Assembly (NCBI GenBank): GCA_025361185.1
Contig: JANYAR010000101.1
Span: 1 to 53,859 of the forward strand
DNA: 53,859 nucleotides
Reading direction: 5' to 3'
DNA from: Alphaproteobacteria bacterium
GTDB lineage: Bacteria > Pseudomonadota > Alphaproteobacteria > Micropepsales > Micropepsaceae
A program made the translations under genes and the position numbers. The stretch's first letter is position 1. Each line of letters opens with the position of its first letter. Under the pieces are notes generated by a model, which made no database searches, was not told the DNA's origin, and worked only from the letters and a program-made list of their open reading frames with translations. Of this stretch, positions 9,149 through 18,468 are shown piece by piece.

Positions 9149-10276
9149 GTGGCCGATCCCATTGCGTTCATTGATCTACAGGCCCAGCGCCGCCGCCTGG
9201 GAGCGCCGCTGAACGCTGCCATTGCGGCGGCGGTGGAAGGCGGCCAGTGGATCCTGGGCCCGCAGGTGGCGCAGTTTGAACAAGATATCGCGGCTTGGGC
9301 GGGGGTGAAGCATGCTGTCGGCTGCGCCAATGGCACCGATGCACTGCTTCTGGTGCTGCGCGCCTGGGGCGTGGGGCCGGGCGACGCGGTGTTTGTGCCG
9401 GCCTTCACATTTGCGGCCTCCGCGGAAGTCGTGGTGCTGGCGGGTGCATCGCCGGTGTTTGTCGATGTCTTGTCCGACACCTTCAACATGGACCCGGTCA
9501 GCCTTCAGGACGCCATCGCGATGGTGAAAAAGGACGGCAGGCTGACGCCGAAGGTGGTGATGCCGGTGGATCTGTTCGGCCAGCCGGCCGACTATCGCAG
9601 CCTCGCGCCGATCGCAAGGCGCGAAGGGCTCAAGCTGCTCTGCGACACCGCGCAAGGCTTTGGCGGGCTGATGGACGGCACGCGGGCCGGCGCGATTGGG
9701 GACGCGGCAGCGACCAGTTTCTTTCCGGCCAAGCCGCTGGGCTGCTATGGCGATGGCGGCGCCTGTTTCACCAACGATGACGCGCTGAAGGATGTGCTGC
9801 TCAGCCTGCGCATGCATGGGCAAGGCAGCGATCGCTACGAGCATGTCCGCATCGGCATGAATTCGCGGCTGGATACCATCCAGGCCGCGATCCTGATCGA
9901 GAAGCTGAAAATCTTCGAGGATGAGATCGCCCAGCGCAACGTCGTGGCTGAGCGCTACAACCAGGCCTTCGCGGCCTCCAACCGTATCAGGACGCCCCAT
10001 GTGATCGAGGGCGTCACCTCGAGCTGGGCGCAATACACGCTGCAGGTTTCCGACCGGGCCGGCTTTCAGGCCGCCTTGAAGGCGGCGGGCGTGCCCACCA
10101 TGGTCTATTACCCCATCCCGCTCTCCCGCCAGCCCGCCTACGCCCACTACCCCAGCGTGCCCACGCCGGTCAGTGAGGCGCTCAGCGGGCATGTGGTCAG
10201 CCTGCCCATGCACCCCTATCTGGACGAAGCCACCCAGGACCGGATCATCGCGGCCGCTCTCGCAGTTGCGAGATAA
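9149..10276 (+). CDS. DegT/DnrJ/EryC1 aminotransferase, WbpE-like
   Basis: A 375-residue PLP enzyme from the GTG at 9149, chosen because AGGAG (9139-9143) is well placed; the frame opens upstream at 9092 without such a site. Motifs are FIDLQAQ at 7-13, ANGTDALLL at 60-68, DTAQGFG at 166-172 and SFFPAKPLGCYGDGG with the PLP lysine K195. The SFFPAKPLGCYGDGG block and the YPIPLSRQPAY segment closely resemble WbpE, which aminates UDP-3-keto-GlcNAcA on the way to UDP-2,3-diacetamido sugars. No WbpA, WbpB, WbpD or WbpI gene is in the window, so the exact substrate is unproven. It sits inside the otherwise conserved ppi-queA interval. Confidence 0.85.
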   Translation: MADPIAFIDLQAQRRRLGAPLNAAIAAAVEGGQWILGPQVAQFEQDIAAWAGVKHAVGCANGTDALLLVLRAWGVGPGDAVFVPAFTFAASAEVVVLAGASPVFVDVLSDTFNMDPVSLQDAIAMVKKDGRLTPKVVMPVDLFGQPADYRSLAPIARREGLKLLCDTAQGFGGLMDGTRAGAIGDAAATSFFPAKPLGCYGDGGACFTNDDALKDVLLSLRMHGQGSDRYEHVRIGMNSRLDTIQAAILIEKLKIFEDEIAQRNVVAERYNQAFAASNRIRTPHVIEGVTSSWAQYTLQVSDRAGFQAALKAAGVPTMVYYPIPLSRQPAYAHYPSVPTPVSEALSGHVVSLPMHPYLDEATQDRIIAAALAVAR

Positions 10277-10416
10277 AATTCCTGCTTCCGCGACGTCCTG
10301 TCGCAGGCCTATAGTTCTCTCCGGTCCACGGGTTTGCCGTGACCGACGGCCCCTCTTCGATGCTGAAGAGCCGCCGCCAGGCCAAGGCGCCCCGCACAAA
10401 CAACGGGAGAAGCGCC

Positions 10417-11283
10417 ATGACCATACGAAATCCGATTGAATGGAGCGGGGCGCAGCTGGTTTCCGCCGCCCATGCCGCCGGCGCGGTGGGCCGGCGTATC
10501 GATCATATGCGCGATACGGCGCACTCGCCGGCGCCCGCAATACGGCGCATTGGCGCCGCCGATATCTGGCAGTCGCTGCGCCAGGGCTTTGCGGATTTCC
10601 AGGCCTATCGCAGCGATGTGATTTTCCTTTGCGCCACCTATGCCATCGTCGGCCTGGTCATGGCCCGGCTGGCCTTCGGCTCCGACCTGTTGCCGCTGTT
10701 GTTTCCGCTGGCATCGGGGTTTGCCATCGTCGGACCGCTGGCGGCGGTTGGGCTCTACGAGATGAGCCGCCGGCGCGAGCAGGGCGCCGAAGCTGGCTGG
10801 GCCAATGCCTTTGACGTGCTGAAGGCGCCGGCCATCGGGGGGATTGCCGCCCTGGGGCTGATTCTGATCGCGGTGTTCCTGATCTGGCTGTTGGCGGCCT
10901 GGGGGATTTTCCAGGCCACCCTGGCGCCTAGCCTGCCACACGCACCCACCCCGGCGGTTTTCGCCCAGGCGGTGCTCTTTACCGCTCCTGGGCGGGTGAT
11001 GATCGTGCTGGGTATGGGCGCGGGTTTCCTGTTCGCCCTGCTGGCCATGATGCTGAGCGTGGTGTCCTTCCCCTTGCTGCTGGACCGCGATACCGGCCTG
11101 GACACCGCTATCGGAACGTCTTTCAGGGCCGTGCTGGCCAATCCCGGACCGATGGCGCTGTGGGGGCTGACCGTGGCGGCGCTGCTGCTGGCCGGTTCGG
11201 CGCTGGCCTTTGTGGGGCTGATGGTGGCCGTTCCTGTGCTGGGACACGCCACGTGGCACCTCTACCGCAAGCTGATTGCCTAA
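10417..11283 (+). CDS. DUF2189-like multipass membrane protein
   Basis: From the ATG at 10417, preceded by GGGAGAAG, the protein has 288 residues. It has a soluble N-terminal part of about 70 residues and then about six hydrophobic segments (for example ATYAIVGLVMARLAF, GGIAALGLILIAVFLIWLL and FLFALLAMMLSVVSFPLLL). The pattern, including the FPLLLDRD-AIGTS segment between helices, fits DUF2189 membrane proteins, which are of unknown function and often associated with cytochrome oxidase contexts. It lies between the WbpE-like gene and queA. No catalytic motif is seen. Confidence 0.7.
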   Translation: MTIRNPIEWSGAQLVSAAHAAGAVGRRIDHMRDTAHSPAPAIRRIGAADIWQSLRQGFADFQAYRSDVIFLCATYAIVGLVMARLAFGSDLLPLLFPLASGFAIVGPLAAVGLYEMSRRREQGAEAGWANAFDVLKAPAIGGIAALGLILIAVFLIWLLAAWGIFQATLAPSLPHAPTPAVFAQAVLFTAPGRVMIVLGMGAGFLFALLAMMLSVVSFPLLLDRDTGLDTAIGTSFRAVLANPGPMALWGLTVAALLLAGSALAFVGLMVAVPVLGHATWHLYRKLIA

Positions 11284-11322
11284 GGCTGTTCCGCAGGCGG
11301 GGACCTGTTATAGGCCCCCGCC

Positions 11323-12369
11323 ATGGATGTCAGCCTGTTCGATTTCGATTTGCCCGAGGCGCTTATTGCGCTGCGTCCGGCCAGCCCGCGCGACAGTGCG
11401 CGGCTGATGGTGGTGGGGGCGGACGGGCGCATCGCCCATCGCAGCTTGCGCGACTTGCCGGACTATCTGCGAGGCGGCGATGCGCTGCTGGTCAACGATA
11501 CCAAGGTCATTCCCGCCCGGCTGCATGGTCAGCGCCTGCGGGACACCGGCCCGGCCAGGATCGAGATCCTGTTGCACAAGCGCCTTTCGCAGGATTGCTA
11601 TCGCGTACTGGCGCGGCCGGCGCGCAAGCTGGCAGTGGGCGACGCGTTGCAGTTCGGTGAAATGAAGGCGCAGGTCACCGCGCGCGCCGAAAATGGCGAA
11701 GCGGAAATCCGCTTCGCGCTGTCGGGTGCCGCCCTGGATACCGCCATCGCCGCGCAAGGGGAGACGCCACTCCCGCCCTATATCGTGGGCAAGCGCAAGG
11801 CGGATGCGCGCGATGTCTGCGACTATCAGACCATTTTCGCGCGGCAAGACGGTTCGGTGGCCGCGCCGACGGCAGGCTTGCACTTCACGCCGCAGCTGTT
11901 CGAAGCCCTGGAAAAGAAGGGCGTGGCGCGCGAGGTGGTAACCCTGCATGTAGGATTGGGCACCTTCCTGCCGGTCACCGCCGATGATACCAGCCAGCAC
12001 CGCATGCATGCCGAGCGGGCCGTTCTGGATGGCGCCACGGCGACACGGCTGAATGCGGTCCATGAAGCGGGCGGGCGCATCGCCGCGGTGGGCACCACCA
12101 GTCTTCGCACCCTGGAGAGTGCGGCAACGCCCGACGGCGTCATCCATCCCTTCGACGGCGATACCGATATTTTCATCACGCCGGGTTATCGCTTCCGCGC
12201 GGTCGATCTTCTGCTGACAAATTTTCACCTGCCGCGCTCCACCTTGTTCATGCTGGTCAGTGCCCTGATGGGATTGGATGTGATGAAAAGAGCCTATGCC
12301 GAAGCCATCGCGCAGGGCTATCGCTTCTATTCCTATGGCGACGCCTGTCTGCTAATGCCAGAACGATGA
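11323..12369 (+). CDS. queA: tRNA preQ1(34) S-adenosylmethionine ribosyltransferase-isomerase
   Basis: A 348-residue QueA, normal length, with the family blocks [20 protein letters not shown] at the N terminus, [13 protein letters not shown] and [17 protein letters not shown] in the middle, and [14 protein letters not shown] near the end. It transfers and isomerises the ribosyl moiety of SAM onto preQ1 in the anticodon loop, forming epoxyqueuosine. It overlaps tgt by ATGA, so the two queuosine genes are translationally coupled. Confidence 0.96.
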   Translation: MDVSLFDFDLPEALIALRPASPRDSARLMVVGADGRIAHRSLRDLPDYLRGGDALLVNDTKVIPARLHGQRLRDTGPARIEILLHKRLSQDCYRVLARPARKLAVGDALQFGEMKAQVTARAENGEAEIRFALSGAALDTAIAAQGETPLPPYIVGKRKADARDVCDYQTIFARQDGSVAAPTAGLHFTPQLFEALEKKGVAREVVTLHVGLGTFLPVTADDTSQHRMHAERAVLDGATATRLNAVHEAGGRIAAVGTTSLRTLESAATPDGVIHPFDGDTDIFITPGYRFRAVDLLLTNFHLPRSTLFMLVSALMGLDVMKRAYAEAIAQGYRFYSYGDACLLMPER

Positions 12370-13502
12370 AGGAATTCCGCTTCGAACTCTTGGCGCGCGA
12401 CGGCGCGGCCCGCACCGGCGTCATTCATACGCCGCGCGGAGAAATCCGCACGCCCGCTTTCATGCCGGTGGGCACGGCGGCGACGGTGAAGGCGATGCTG
12501 CCGCAAAGCGTGCGCGAAACCGGCGCGGACATTTTGCTGGGCAACACCTATCACCTGATGTTGCGCCCCGGCGCGGAGCGGATTGCGCGGCTGGGGGGCT
12601 TGCACAAATTCATGGATTGGCCGCGCCCCATCCTGACCGACAGCGGCGGTTTTCAGGTGATGTCCTTGTCGGCCCTGCGCAAGATCAGCGAGGAGGGCGT
12701 CAAGTTCCAGTCGCACATTGACGGACACGCGGAATTTCTTTCGCCCGAACGTGCCATGCAGATCCAGCGTCTGCTGGGCTCCGACATTCAGATGGTATTC
12801 GACGAATGCCCGGCGCTGCCCGCCAGCCACGCTGAGATCGAAAAGTCCATGTCGCTGTCCATGCGTTGGGCCGCCCGGTCCAAGGCTGCTTTCGGCGAAC
12901 AGAGCGATGCGGAGCGGGCCGGGCGCGGCTGTTTCGGCATTGTGCAGGGCGGAACCTTCTGCGACCTGCGCCAGCGCTCCGCCGAGGCGCTGCTGGAGAT
13001 TGGCTTTGATGGCTACGCGGTCGGCGGCCTTGCGGTGGGCGAAGCGCAAAGCGCGATGTTCGACACCCTGGACGCGACCGTGCCGCATCTGCCGCACGCA
13101 CAGCCGCGCTATCTGATGGGGGTTGGCAAGCCAGACGACATTGTAGGCGCGGTGCTGCGCGGTATCGACATGTTCGATTGTGTCCTGCCGACCCGCTCGG
13201 GCCGCAACGGTCAGGCCTTTACGGCGCAAGGCGCGCTGAACCTCAAAAATGCCCGCTTTGCCGACGATAACGCCCCCTTGGAGGCCGGTTGCGACTGCCC
13301 CGCCTGCCGCCAATTCTCCCGGGCCTATCTGCATCACGTCGTGAAATCGGGAGAGATCATCGCCGCCATGTTGCTGACTTGGCACAACCTAGCCTACTAC
13401 CAGCGGCTTATGGGGCAATTGCGGCAAGCCATCGCCCAATCCCGTCTCAGCCAGTGGGTCAAAGACCGTTCTGGCCAGGGGCAGGAGACGGAAGAGGTCT
13501 AG
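12366..13502 (+). CDS. tgt: tRNA-guanine transglycosylase
   Basis: A 378-residue bacterial Tgt. The first catalytic aspartate is D92 in [10 protein letters not shown]; the substrate loop [11 protein letters not shown] follows, and the zinc-site motif [16 protein letters not shown] lies near residue 305. It swaps guanine 34 of tRNAs with GUN anticodons for preQ1. It starts by ATGA overlap with queA. It ends the conserved housekeeping block; downstream genes are all for surface glycans. Confidence 0.97.
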   Translation: MKEFRFELLARDGAARTGVIHTPRGEIRTPAFMPVGTAATVKAMLPQSVRETGADILLGNTYHLMLRPGAERIARLGGLHKFMDWPRPILTDSGGFQVMSLSALRKISEEGVKFQSHIDGHAEFLSPERAMQIQRLLGSDIQMVFDECPALPASHAEIEKSMSLSMRWAARSKAAFGEQSDAERAGRGCFGIVQGGTFCDLRQRSAEALLEIGFDGYAVGGLAVGEAQSAMFDTLDATVPHLPHAQPRYLMGVGKPDDIVGAVLRGIDMFDCVLPTRSGRNGQAFTAQGALNLKNARFADDNAPLEAGCDCPACRQFSRAYLHHVVKSGEIIAAMLLTWHNLAYYQRLMGQLRQAIAQSRLSQWVKDRSGQGQETEEV

Positions 13503-13682
13503 CTGCGCCGGAGTAACACGTTGTTTTAGCTTATGAAATTTTACTTCCTGACACGCCTCGGACATTGATTTTCACGGCGGACATGTTCCCCCTGGGCGCT
13601 GCCGCGTTCTACGGGTCATGGCAAGCGTGATTTTGCGGTGGCGAATTGTTACCGTGGTCTTGGTGGAGCTTTTCGAGAATTC

Positions 13683-15173
13683 ATGACTGTCGCTGCGTCC
13701 CTTGAACAGGCAGGCCATTATCCTTTGGGGGTACATGGCGGCAGATCCCATTGGCGGCGGCTGGCCATCCTGCTGGGCCTGGTTGCGTCCGACCTGGCCT
13801 GTTTCGCGGTCGCCGATGGATTTCTGCGTTTGATGGTGACGCCTCCGGCGCTGGCGCTTTTCCACAATATCTCTCTGGGCCAGCCCCAGACCAGCATAGA
13901 CTTGGTGCCGATCATCGCCCTGATCTTTGTGGGCGCGCGCTATCTGGTGGGCGATTACAGCCGGCGGCAGCTGTTCTGGGACGGTGCGCGTTCGACCACC
14001 ACCGCGCTTCTGGTCAGCGGCGTGGCATACAATGCGGCAGTGTCGTTGCTCGATTCCAGCGGCCTTCTGGCGGGCATTACGATCTGGCTGGGTCTGATTT
14101 TCGCGCTGCCGACCATGCGCCAGGCCATGCGGCTCCTGTTGGGCAAACTCGGTTTCTGGCATCTGCCGACCGCCATCATCGGCACCAGCCCCATGGCCCA
14201 GGAGGTCGTACCCGTGCTGGGCAAGCAGCTGGCACTGGGCCTGGACGTTCTATGGGTGGTACCGGAGACGCCGGAGAAACACCTGTCTGGCGTTTTTGCT
14301 GGCCTTACGCCGGTGACCGTGCCCCAGGAGCAACTGGCGTCCGCCCTGATCGCGGCGGGCTGCCGCCAGGTCATCCTGGTGCCGGATGATCGCACCAACA
14401 CCAATGCCAACGATCTGATCGACCAGCTGGTCGGCGCGGATATTGCGGTGGCGATCGTGCCGTCATTGCGCCGCTTGCCGCTTTACGGCCTCTCCACCAA
14501 CTATTTCTTCGGCAAGGACCTGCTGCTGCTGCAAGTCCGCAACAACCTGGCGCGGTTGCCGCAGCGCATCTTCAAACGCAGTCTCGATATTGTCGGCGCC
14601 ACGCTGCTGGCCGCGCTGTTGACGCCGCTGTTCCTGGTCCTAGCGTTCCTGATCTGGAAAGAGGATGGCGGCCCGGTTTTCTTCCGTCAGAACCGGGTCG
14701 GGCGCGGGGGGCGTGATTTCGGCTGCTGGAAATTCCGCACCATGGTGGTGGATGCCGAAGACCAGCTGGCGCGCTGGGAAAAGGAAGACCCGGTTCTGCT
14801 TGCGCGCTATTGTGAATCCAATTTCAAGTTGCAGGCCGATCCGCGCGTGACCCGTATCGGCGACTGGATGCGGCGCAAAAGCCTGGATGAGCTGCCGCAG
14901 CTGTTCAATGTGTTGTTGAGCGATATGAGCCTGGTCGGCCCCCGCCCCTTGCTGCGCCGGGAATTGACCGAATATGGGGCCGTCATCAGTCTTTATGAAC
15001 GTGTGCGGCCTGGTATTACCGGCCTTTGGCAGATCAGCGGTCGCAGCCACACGACCTTCGCCGAGCGCGTCTCGTATGACGAGTGGTACATCAAGAATTG
15101 GACCGTGTGGTACGATCTGGTGATCCTGCTGCAGACGGTGTGGGTGCTGCTGCGGGGCCAGGGCGCCTATTGA
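13683..15173 (+). CDS. Polyprenyl-phosphate sugar-phosphate transferase (WbaP-type)
   Basis: A 496-residue membrane protein from the ATG at 13683 (an upstream GTG at 13638 is in frame). Several N-terminal helices (about 20-140) and a central cytoplasmic domain precede the catalytic C-terminal domain from about 298 (FKRSLDIVGATLLAALLTPL). This carries RVGRGGRDFGCWKFRTM and DELPQLFNVLLSDMSLVGPR, the signatures of polyisoprenyl-phosphate hexose-1-phosphate transferases. Such enzymes load the first sugar phosphate on undecaprenyl phosphate and so initiate O-antigen, capsule or exopolysaccharide units. The five-helix layout fits WbaP rather than short PglC types. The donor sugar cannot be deduced. 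It ends 1 bp from the convergent GH57 gene. Confidence 0.9.
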   Translation: MTVAASLEQAGHYPLGVHGGRSHWRRLAILLGLVASDLACFAVADGFLRLMVTPPALALFHNISLGQPQTSIDLVPIIALIFVGARYLVGDYSRRQLFWDGARSTTTALLVSGVAYNAAVSLLDSSGLLAGITIWLGLIFALPTMRQAMRLLLGKLGFWHLPTAIIGTSPMAQEVVPVLGKQLALGLDVLWVVPETPEKHLSGVFAGLTPVTVPQEQLASALIAAGCRQVILVPDDRTNTNANDLIDQLVGADIAVAIVPSLRRLPLYGLSTNYFFGKDLLLLQVRNNLARLPQRIFKRSLDIVGATLLAALLTPLFLVLAFLIWKEDGGPVFFRQNRVGRGGRDFGCWKFRTMVVDAEDQLARWEKEDPVLLARYCESNFKLQADPRVTRIGDWMRRKSLDELPQLFNVLLSDMSLVGPRPLLRRELTEYGAVISLYERVRPGITGLWQISGRSHTTFAERVSYDEWYIKNWTVWYDLVILLQTVWVLLRGQGAY

Positions 15174-15174
15174 G

Positions 15175-17148
15175 CTAAAGCGCGCTGATGGAAAAACGGA
15201 AGCGCCGCGGCCCATCGCGATAGTTCGACGGCTTGCGGGTATCATCCAGCTCCATGGCCGACAATTGCAGTTGGCAGAACAGACCGGCCGATCCGTCTGA
15301 GCGCTTGGCCGGCCGGTGGGTCAGCATTCCCAGCAGCGGGGCCGTGCAGCGGTCTACCTCAATTCTTAGGCGGGTGTTGTCGTCGCCGATTTCTGCCCAG
15401 CCCTCGGTCATCCCCAGACCGTGACTGGACGACACCAGGAAGGACACCGGAGCGCCATGGTCGATGGTCTCGCCGGACAGCGAGAAAGTCTCTCGCCCAC
15501 CGCCATTTGTGGTGGCCAGCCACAGACGGTCCGGGCAAAAGGCGTCAGGCAGCAGGGTGAAATGGCCCAGCCGCAGCACGCCCTTGCCCCAGTCTTCCCA
15601 ATGAAAGGTAATATCGAAATCGATGCGCCGTTCGTTGCCCGAAAACAGCATCTGCTTTTCAATCCGGCCCTTGGGGGTCTCGATGCCGGCATGAGCGACG
15701 ACGTCGCCATTTTCCAGCTTCTGTACCCGCGCCTCGCACCATTCCAGATCGGTGATCTTGGGCTCGCCGGGTGCCTCGAACACGCAATCGCCGGTGTACC
15801 AATCGGCCTGGAGCCCAATTTCCTCGAACGTGCCATGGGAGATCCCGCCGATAATAGCGTGTTCATTGCCATCGAAGCGCAATCGTTCCAGCGCCAGGCC
15901 GCGGCGGCGATCGAGCCGCGCGTTGATCATGGGAGTTTCGATGCCCAGGTGGCGGTCGGTGGCGGGCTCCACCGCCGGTATCGCCAAGGGTGGCACGGTA
16001 GGCGGCGAATATTCCGCGTCCGCGGCTTCGAGACGTGTCCGGAAATCCTGCCAGCGCTTTTCTGTTAGATGCGTGCGGAAATCGCTGGCCCAGAGATAGC
16101 ATAGCTCTTTCCAGTCAGCATTGCTGCGTTCCAGCATTCCTCGATAGATACGCTCGCACGCGGCGTTGATGGCGGTGTTGTCTCGTCCCGTGACCGCCCA
16201 GCGCGCCAGATTGTATTTGCGCTGTTTCTTTACCGGCACCGGGCAATCGGGGCTTTCCAATTGCAACAGATGACCGCCGCCTTCCCGGTCGATCAGCTTG
16301 AGAACATGCGATGGTGCGATGAGGTTTATGCCGGGTTCGGTTGTAACAGCGGACAGCGCCTTGTCGATCCGCTCCCATTCGCTGGTTTGCGGCAGCTTTT
16401 CCTCGGTCCGGAAGCGGCCGGGACGAAAATCGAAAATTTCGGCGTCACTGGCATAAAGGCACAGCGCACGCGTGGAGAAGGCGCGGCGCGCTCGTACAAA
16501 GCGACGGTAGGTTTCCAGCTTGATGTCGTCATAGACGAAGCGCTGCATCTGCTGGAATGCGGCCGTATTGGTCCACAACAGGGCGATTTTTCGGCCATCC
16601 AGTCCGCCAGCATATTGTGGCAAATACTGACACTCGGCGTCCCATTCCGGATGGTTGGCGCTGGGATTGTCCCAATCCATCAACAGGGCGCGATAGCCGG
16701 CGTCGAGATAATGGCCGACCAGGCCCGCGGAAAAAGCCTGCTCGTTCACCAGCGCTACGGCGGGTCTGGCGCCCAGCAGATCGCGATAGACGTCGTTGCC
16801 GATGCGCAGATTCTCCGCTGTCACCCGCGCGGGGACCAGGGGGCCGATCATCTGGCTGTAGCCAGACCCGATTAGCTCGATTTTGCCGTCCGCGATTAAC
16901 CGGCGCGCCTGGGTGATCCATGACGGATCATGGCGGGCGATTTCCTCCAGCGTGTAGCCGGAGACTTCAATGGCGATATGCGAGTGTTTTTCCGCCAGCC
17001 GCAACAACGGCCAATAACAGCGTGCGATCACTTCGCCGCGCCGTTCTTCCTCGATCGAGGAGAAAGCGAGATTGAGGTGAAAAAAGGCGAAAACGCGCAG
17101 CCAGCCGCTATGGGCCTGAGCGTCGCGGTTCAAAAGAGGGGCGTTCAT
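15175..17148 (-). CDS. Glycoside hydrolase family 57-like protein
   Basis: A 657-residue protein with no signal peptide. The N-terminal 400 residues follow the GH57/polysaccharide-deacetylase-like barrel pattern: FHLN at 23-26 in the place of the GH57 HxN/HQP motif, a VSGYTLEEI segment near 62, a candidate nucleophile E136 in LVNEQAFS and DWDNP at 158-162. The C-terminal 250 residues are beta-rich (ISHGTFEEIGLQADWYTGD), as in GH57 alpha-glucan enzymes. Family members act on alpha-glucans or alpha-galactosides. Next to a glycan-initiating transferase it may turn over or trim intracellular glucan or glycan. It converges on the WbaP-type gene with a 1-bp gap and is divergent from tRNA-Lys. Confidence 0.75.
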   Translation of the reverse strand: MNAPLLNRDAQAHSGWLRVFAFFHLNLAFSSIEEERRGEVIARCYWPLLRLAEKHSHIAIEVSGYTLEEIARHDPSWITQARRLIADGKIELIGSGYSQMIGPLVPARVTAENLRIGNDVYRDLLGARPAVALVNEQAFSAGLVGHYLDAGYRALLMDWDNPSANHPEWDAECQYLPQYAGGLDGRKIALLWTNTAAFQQMQRFVYDDIKLETYRRFVRARRAFSTRALCLYASDAEIFDFRPGRFRTEEKLPQTSEWERIDKALSAVTTEPGINLIAPSHVLKLIDREGGGHLLQLESPDCPVPVKKQRKYNLARWAVTGRDNTAINAACERIYRGMLERSNADWKELCYLWASDFRTHLTEKRWQDFRTRLEAADAEYSPPTVPPLAIPAVEPATDRHLGIETPMINARLDRRRGLALERLRFDGNEHAIIGGISHGTFEEIGLQADWYTGDCVFEAPGEPKITDLEWCEARVQKLENGDVVAHAGIETPKGRIEKQMLFSGNERRIDFDITFHWEDWGKGVLRLGHFTLLPDAFCPDRLWLATTNGGGRETFSLSGETIDHGAPVSFLVSSSHGLGMTEGWAEIGDDNTRLRIEVDRCTAPLLGMLTHRPAKRSDGSAGLFCQLQLSAMELDDTRKPSNYRDGPRRFRFSISAL

Positions 17149-17276
17149 GGGTGCAAGGTCGGCCGGGGCAATGTTTCGGTAACCATGTTCGCCCGCTCGG
17201 CGTTAAGGTTCGGTTTCCGGTGCCCGACACCCTCAAAAGTCCGCGGAAAAGCTGGAAATCTTCGGCAAGATGCCGG

Positions 17277-17305
17277 TTGACCCGTTGGGGCGGTCCCCAT
17301 ATGGT
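17277..17305 (+). promoter_or_regulatory. Promoter of tRNA-Lys
   Basis: TTGACC (17277-17282), an exact 17-bp spacer and TATGGT (17300-17305) form a good sigma-70 promoter. The tRNA begins 12 bases after the -10. Confidence 0.65.
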
Positions 17306-17317
17306 CCGGCCCCTTGG

Positions 17318-17392
17318 GAGCCCGTAGCTCAGGGGTAGAGCATCTGACTTTTAATCAGAGGGTCGATGGTTCGATACCATCCGGGCTCACCA
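17318..17392 (+). tRNA. tRNA-Lys (anticodon TTT)
   Basis: The cloverleaf folds cleanly. The acceptor stem pairs GAGCCCG with CGGGCTC; the D-stem is GCTC/GAGC. The anticodon stem TCTGA/TCAGA encloses CTTTTAA (anticodon TTT), and the T-stem GATGG/CCATC encloses TTCGATA. The discriminator base is A and CCA is encoded (17390-17392). It decodes AAA/AAG. It lies at the junction between the housekeeping part and the glycan genes, so its 3' end is a candidate integration site, but I saw no repeated copy of that end in the window. Confidence 0.97.
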
Positions 17393-17516
17393 TGGGCCTT
17401 GCATTCGCAGGTGAGTGTATCGCTCCCGGCTGGCCCGTGCCTGATTTTGGGTTGTGCCCTAACAGAGAGCCGTCGTTTTGAGTTCCTTTAGGGGATCCAC
17501 CCATTTGCCGGTCGAT

Positions 17517-18356
17517 ATGCTGCGCTCCGAATCGCTTTGCGTCACGGTCATCACGCCAACTTACAATCAGGCCCAATATATCGCGCAGTGCATCGAGTCG
17601 GTTCTGGAGCAAACGCATCGAAATATCGAATACCTGATCTACGACGCCTGTTCCACGGACGGCACCGACCAGGTCATCGCGCCCTATCTCAGAGACACGC
17701 GCATCATTTATCGCCGGGAGCCGGATTGCGGCCAAGCCAACGCCATCAACAAGGGGCTCGATGCTGCCAAGGGAGACATTGTTTGCTGGTTGAATTCGGA
17801 TGATTACTTCTTTGACCGCGACGCATTGGCCAAGGTGTGCGCTTTTTTTGCGAGCCGTGAAGGAGTAGATGTCGTCACTGGTGACGGATATTCCGCCGCG
17901 GCGGACGGCACGCTGATTGAGCCTATAGCCGTATCGGACGCGTCGCGTATCAGTCATCGAGCCACATCTATTGCCGACAATTTTTTGCAACCGGCAACTT
18001 TCTGGCGCAGAAACGAACTCAGGCTGGATGAAAGCCTGCATTTCGTCCTGGACTGGAAATTGTTTCTCAGCATGCACCGGACCGGTCGTTGCTTCTTCTA
18101 TCTTCCGGAATTCCTGGCGGTTTACCGCCTGCATGATGCCGGCAAGACGACCCAAGACAGCGCGGCGCGAAAGCGCGAAGTCTGCGAGATTCTTCGATTT
18201 TCTGGTGCCGGTGCAATGCAGCGAGGCTGGGCGTGGCTGATCTACCGTCTTTATGCCATGTCGGAGGCGTTGCGGTTTCCCCCAATCAAGATGTTTGCGC
18301 GTTTCGTCAACATCGCCATGTGGTATCTGTCGATGGGGCAGATCGTCTCCGGTTAA
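17517..18356 (+). CDS. Family 2 glycosyltransferase
   Basis: A GT-A fold transferase of 279 residues from the ATG at 17517; a TTG start at 17478 with AGAGAG upstream would add 13 residues, and the choice is uncertain. The nucleotide-binding start is VTVITPTYNQAQYI, and the metal/substrate motif is CWLNSDDYFF. The order N-terminal VTVITPTYNQ, DACSTDGT, GQANAINKGL, NSDD is typical of GT2 enzymes of O-antigen and exopolysaccharide clusters, which add single sugars to the lipid-linked glycan on the cytoplasmic face. The sugar is unknown. It stands alone, with the convergent GT2 gene 112 bp downstream. Confidence 0.87.
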   Translation: MLRSESLCVTVITPTYNQAQYIAQCIESVLEQTHRNIEYLIYDACSTDGTDQVIAPYLRDTRIIYRREPDCGQANAINKGLDAAKGDIVCWLNSDDYFFDRDALAKVCAFFASREGVDVVTGDGYSAAADGTLIEPIAVSDASRISHRATSIADNFLQPATFWRRNELRLDESLHFVLDWKLFLSMHRTGRCFFYLPEFLAVYRLHDAGKTTQDSAARKREVCEILRFSGAGAMQRGWAWLIYRLYAMSEALRFPPIKMFARFVNIAMWYLSMGQIVSG

Positions 18357-18468
18357 ATGAAAGCGGGGCTGGCACCCTTCAAATACCGGAACCTCAAACC
18401 GTCATTGCTGACTGCCAATACGCCTCGTCGCGCCGTTTGCAATTAGTCAGCCAATAAAGCGGCGTACC

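Noticed and set aside
13630-13643. A second ops-like site (TGCGGTGGCG) before the WbaP-type gene
   Set aside because: The core has G in place of the A in GCGGTAGCG, and such GC-rich strings are common in this genome; there is no antiterminator next to it.
17318-17392. tRNA-Lys as a proven island attachment site
   Set aside because: I saw no integrase and no second copy of the tRNA 3' end in the window, so it is only a candidate boundary.
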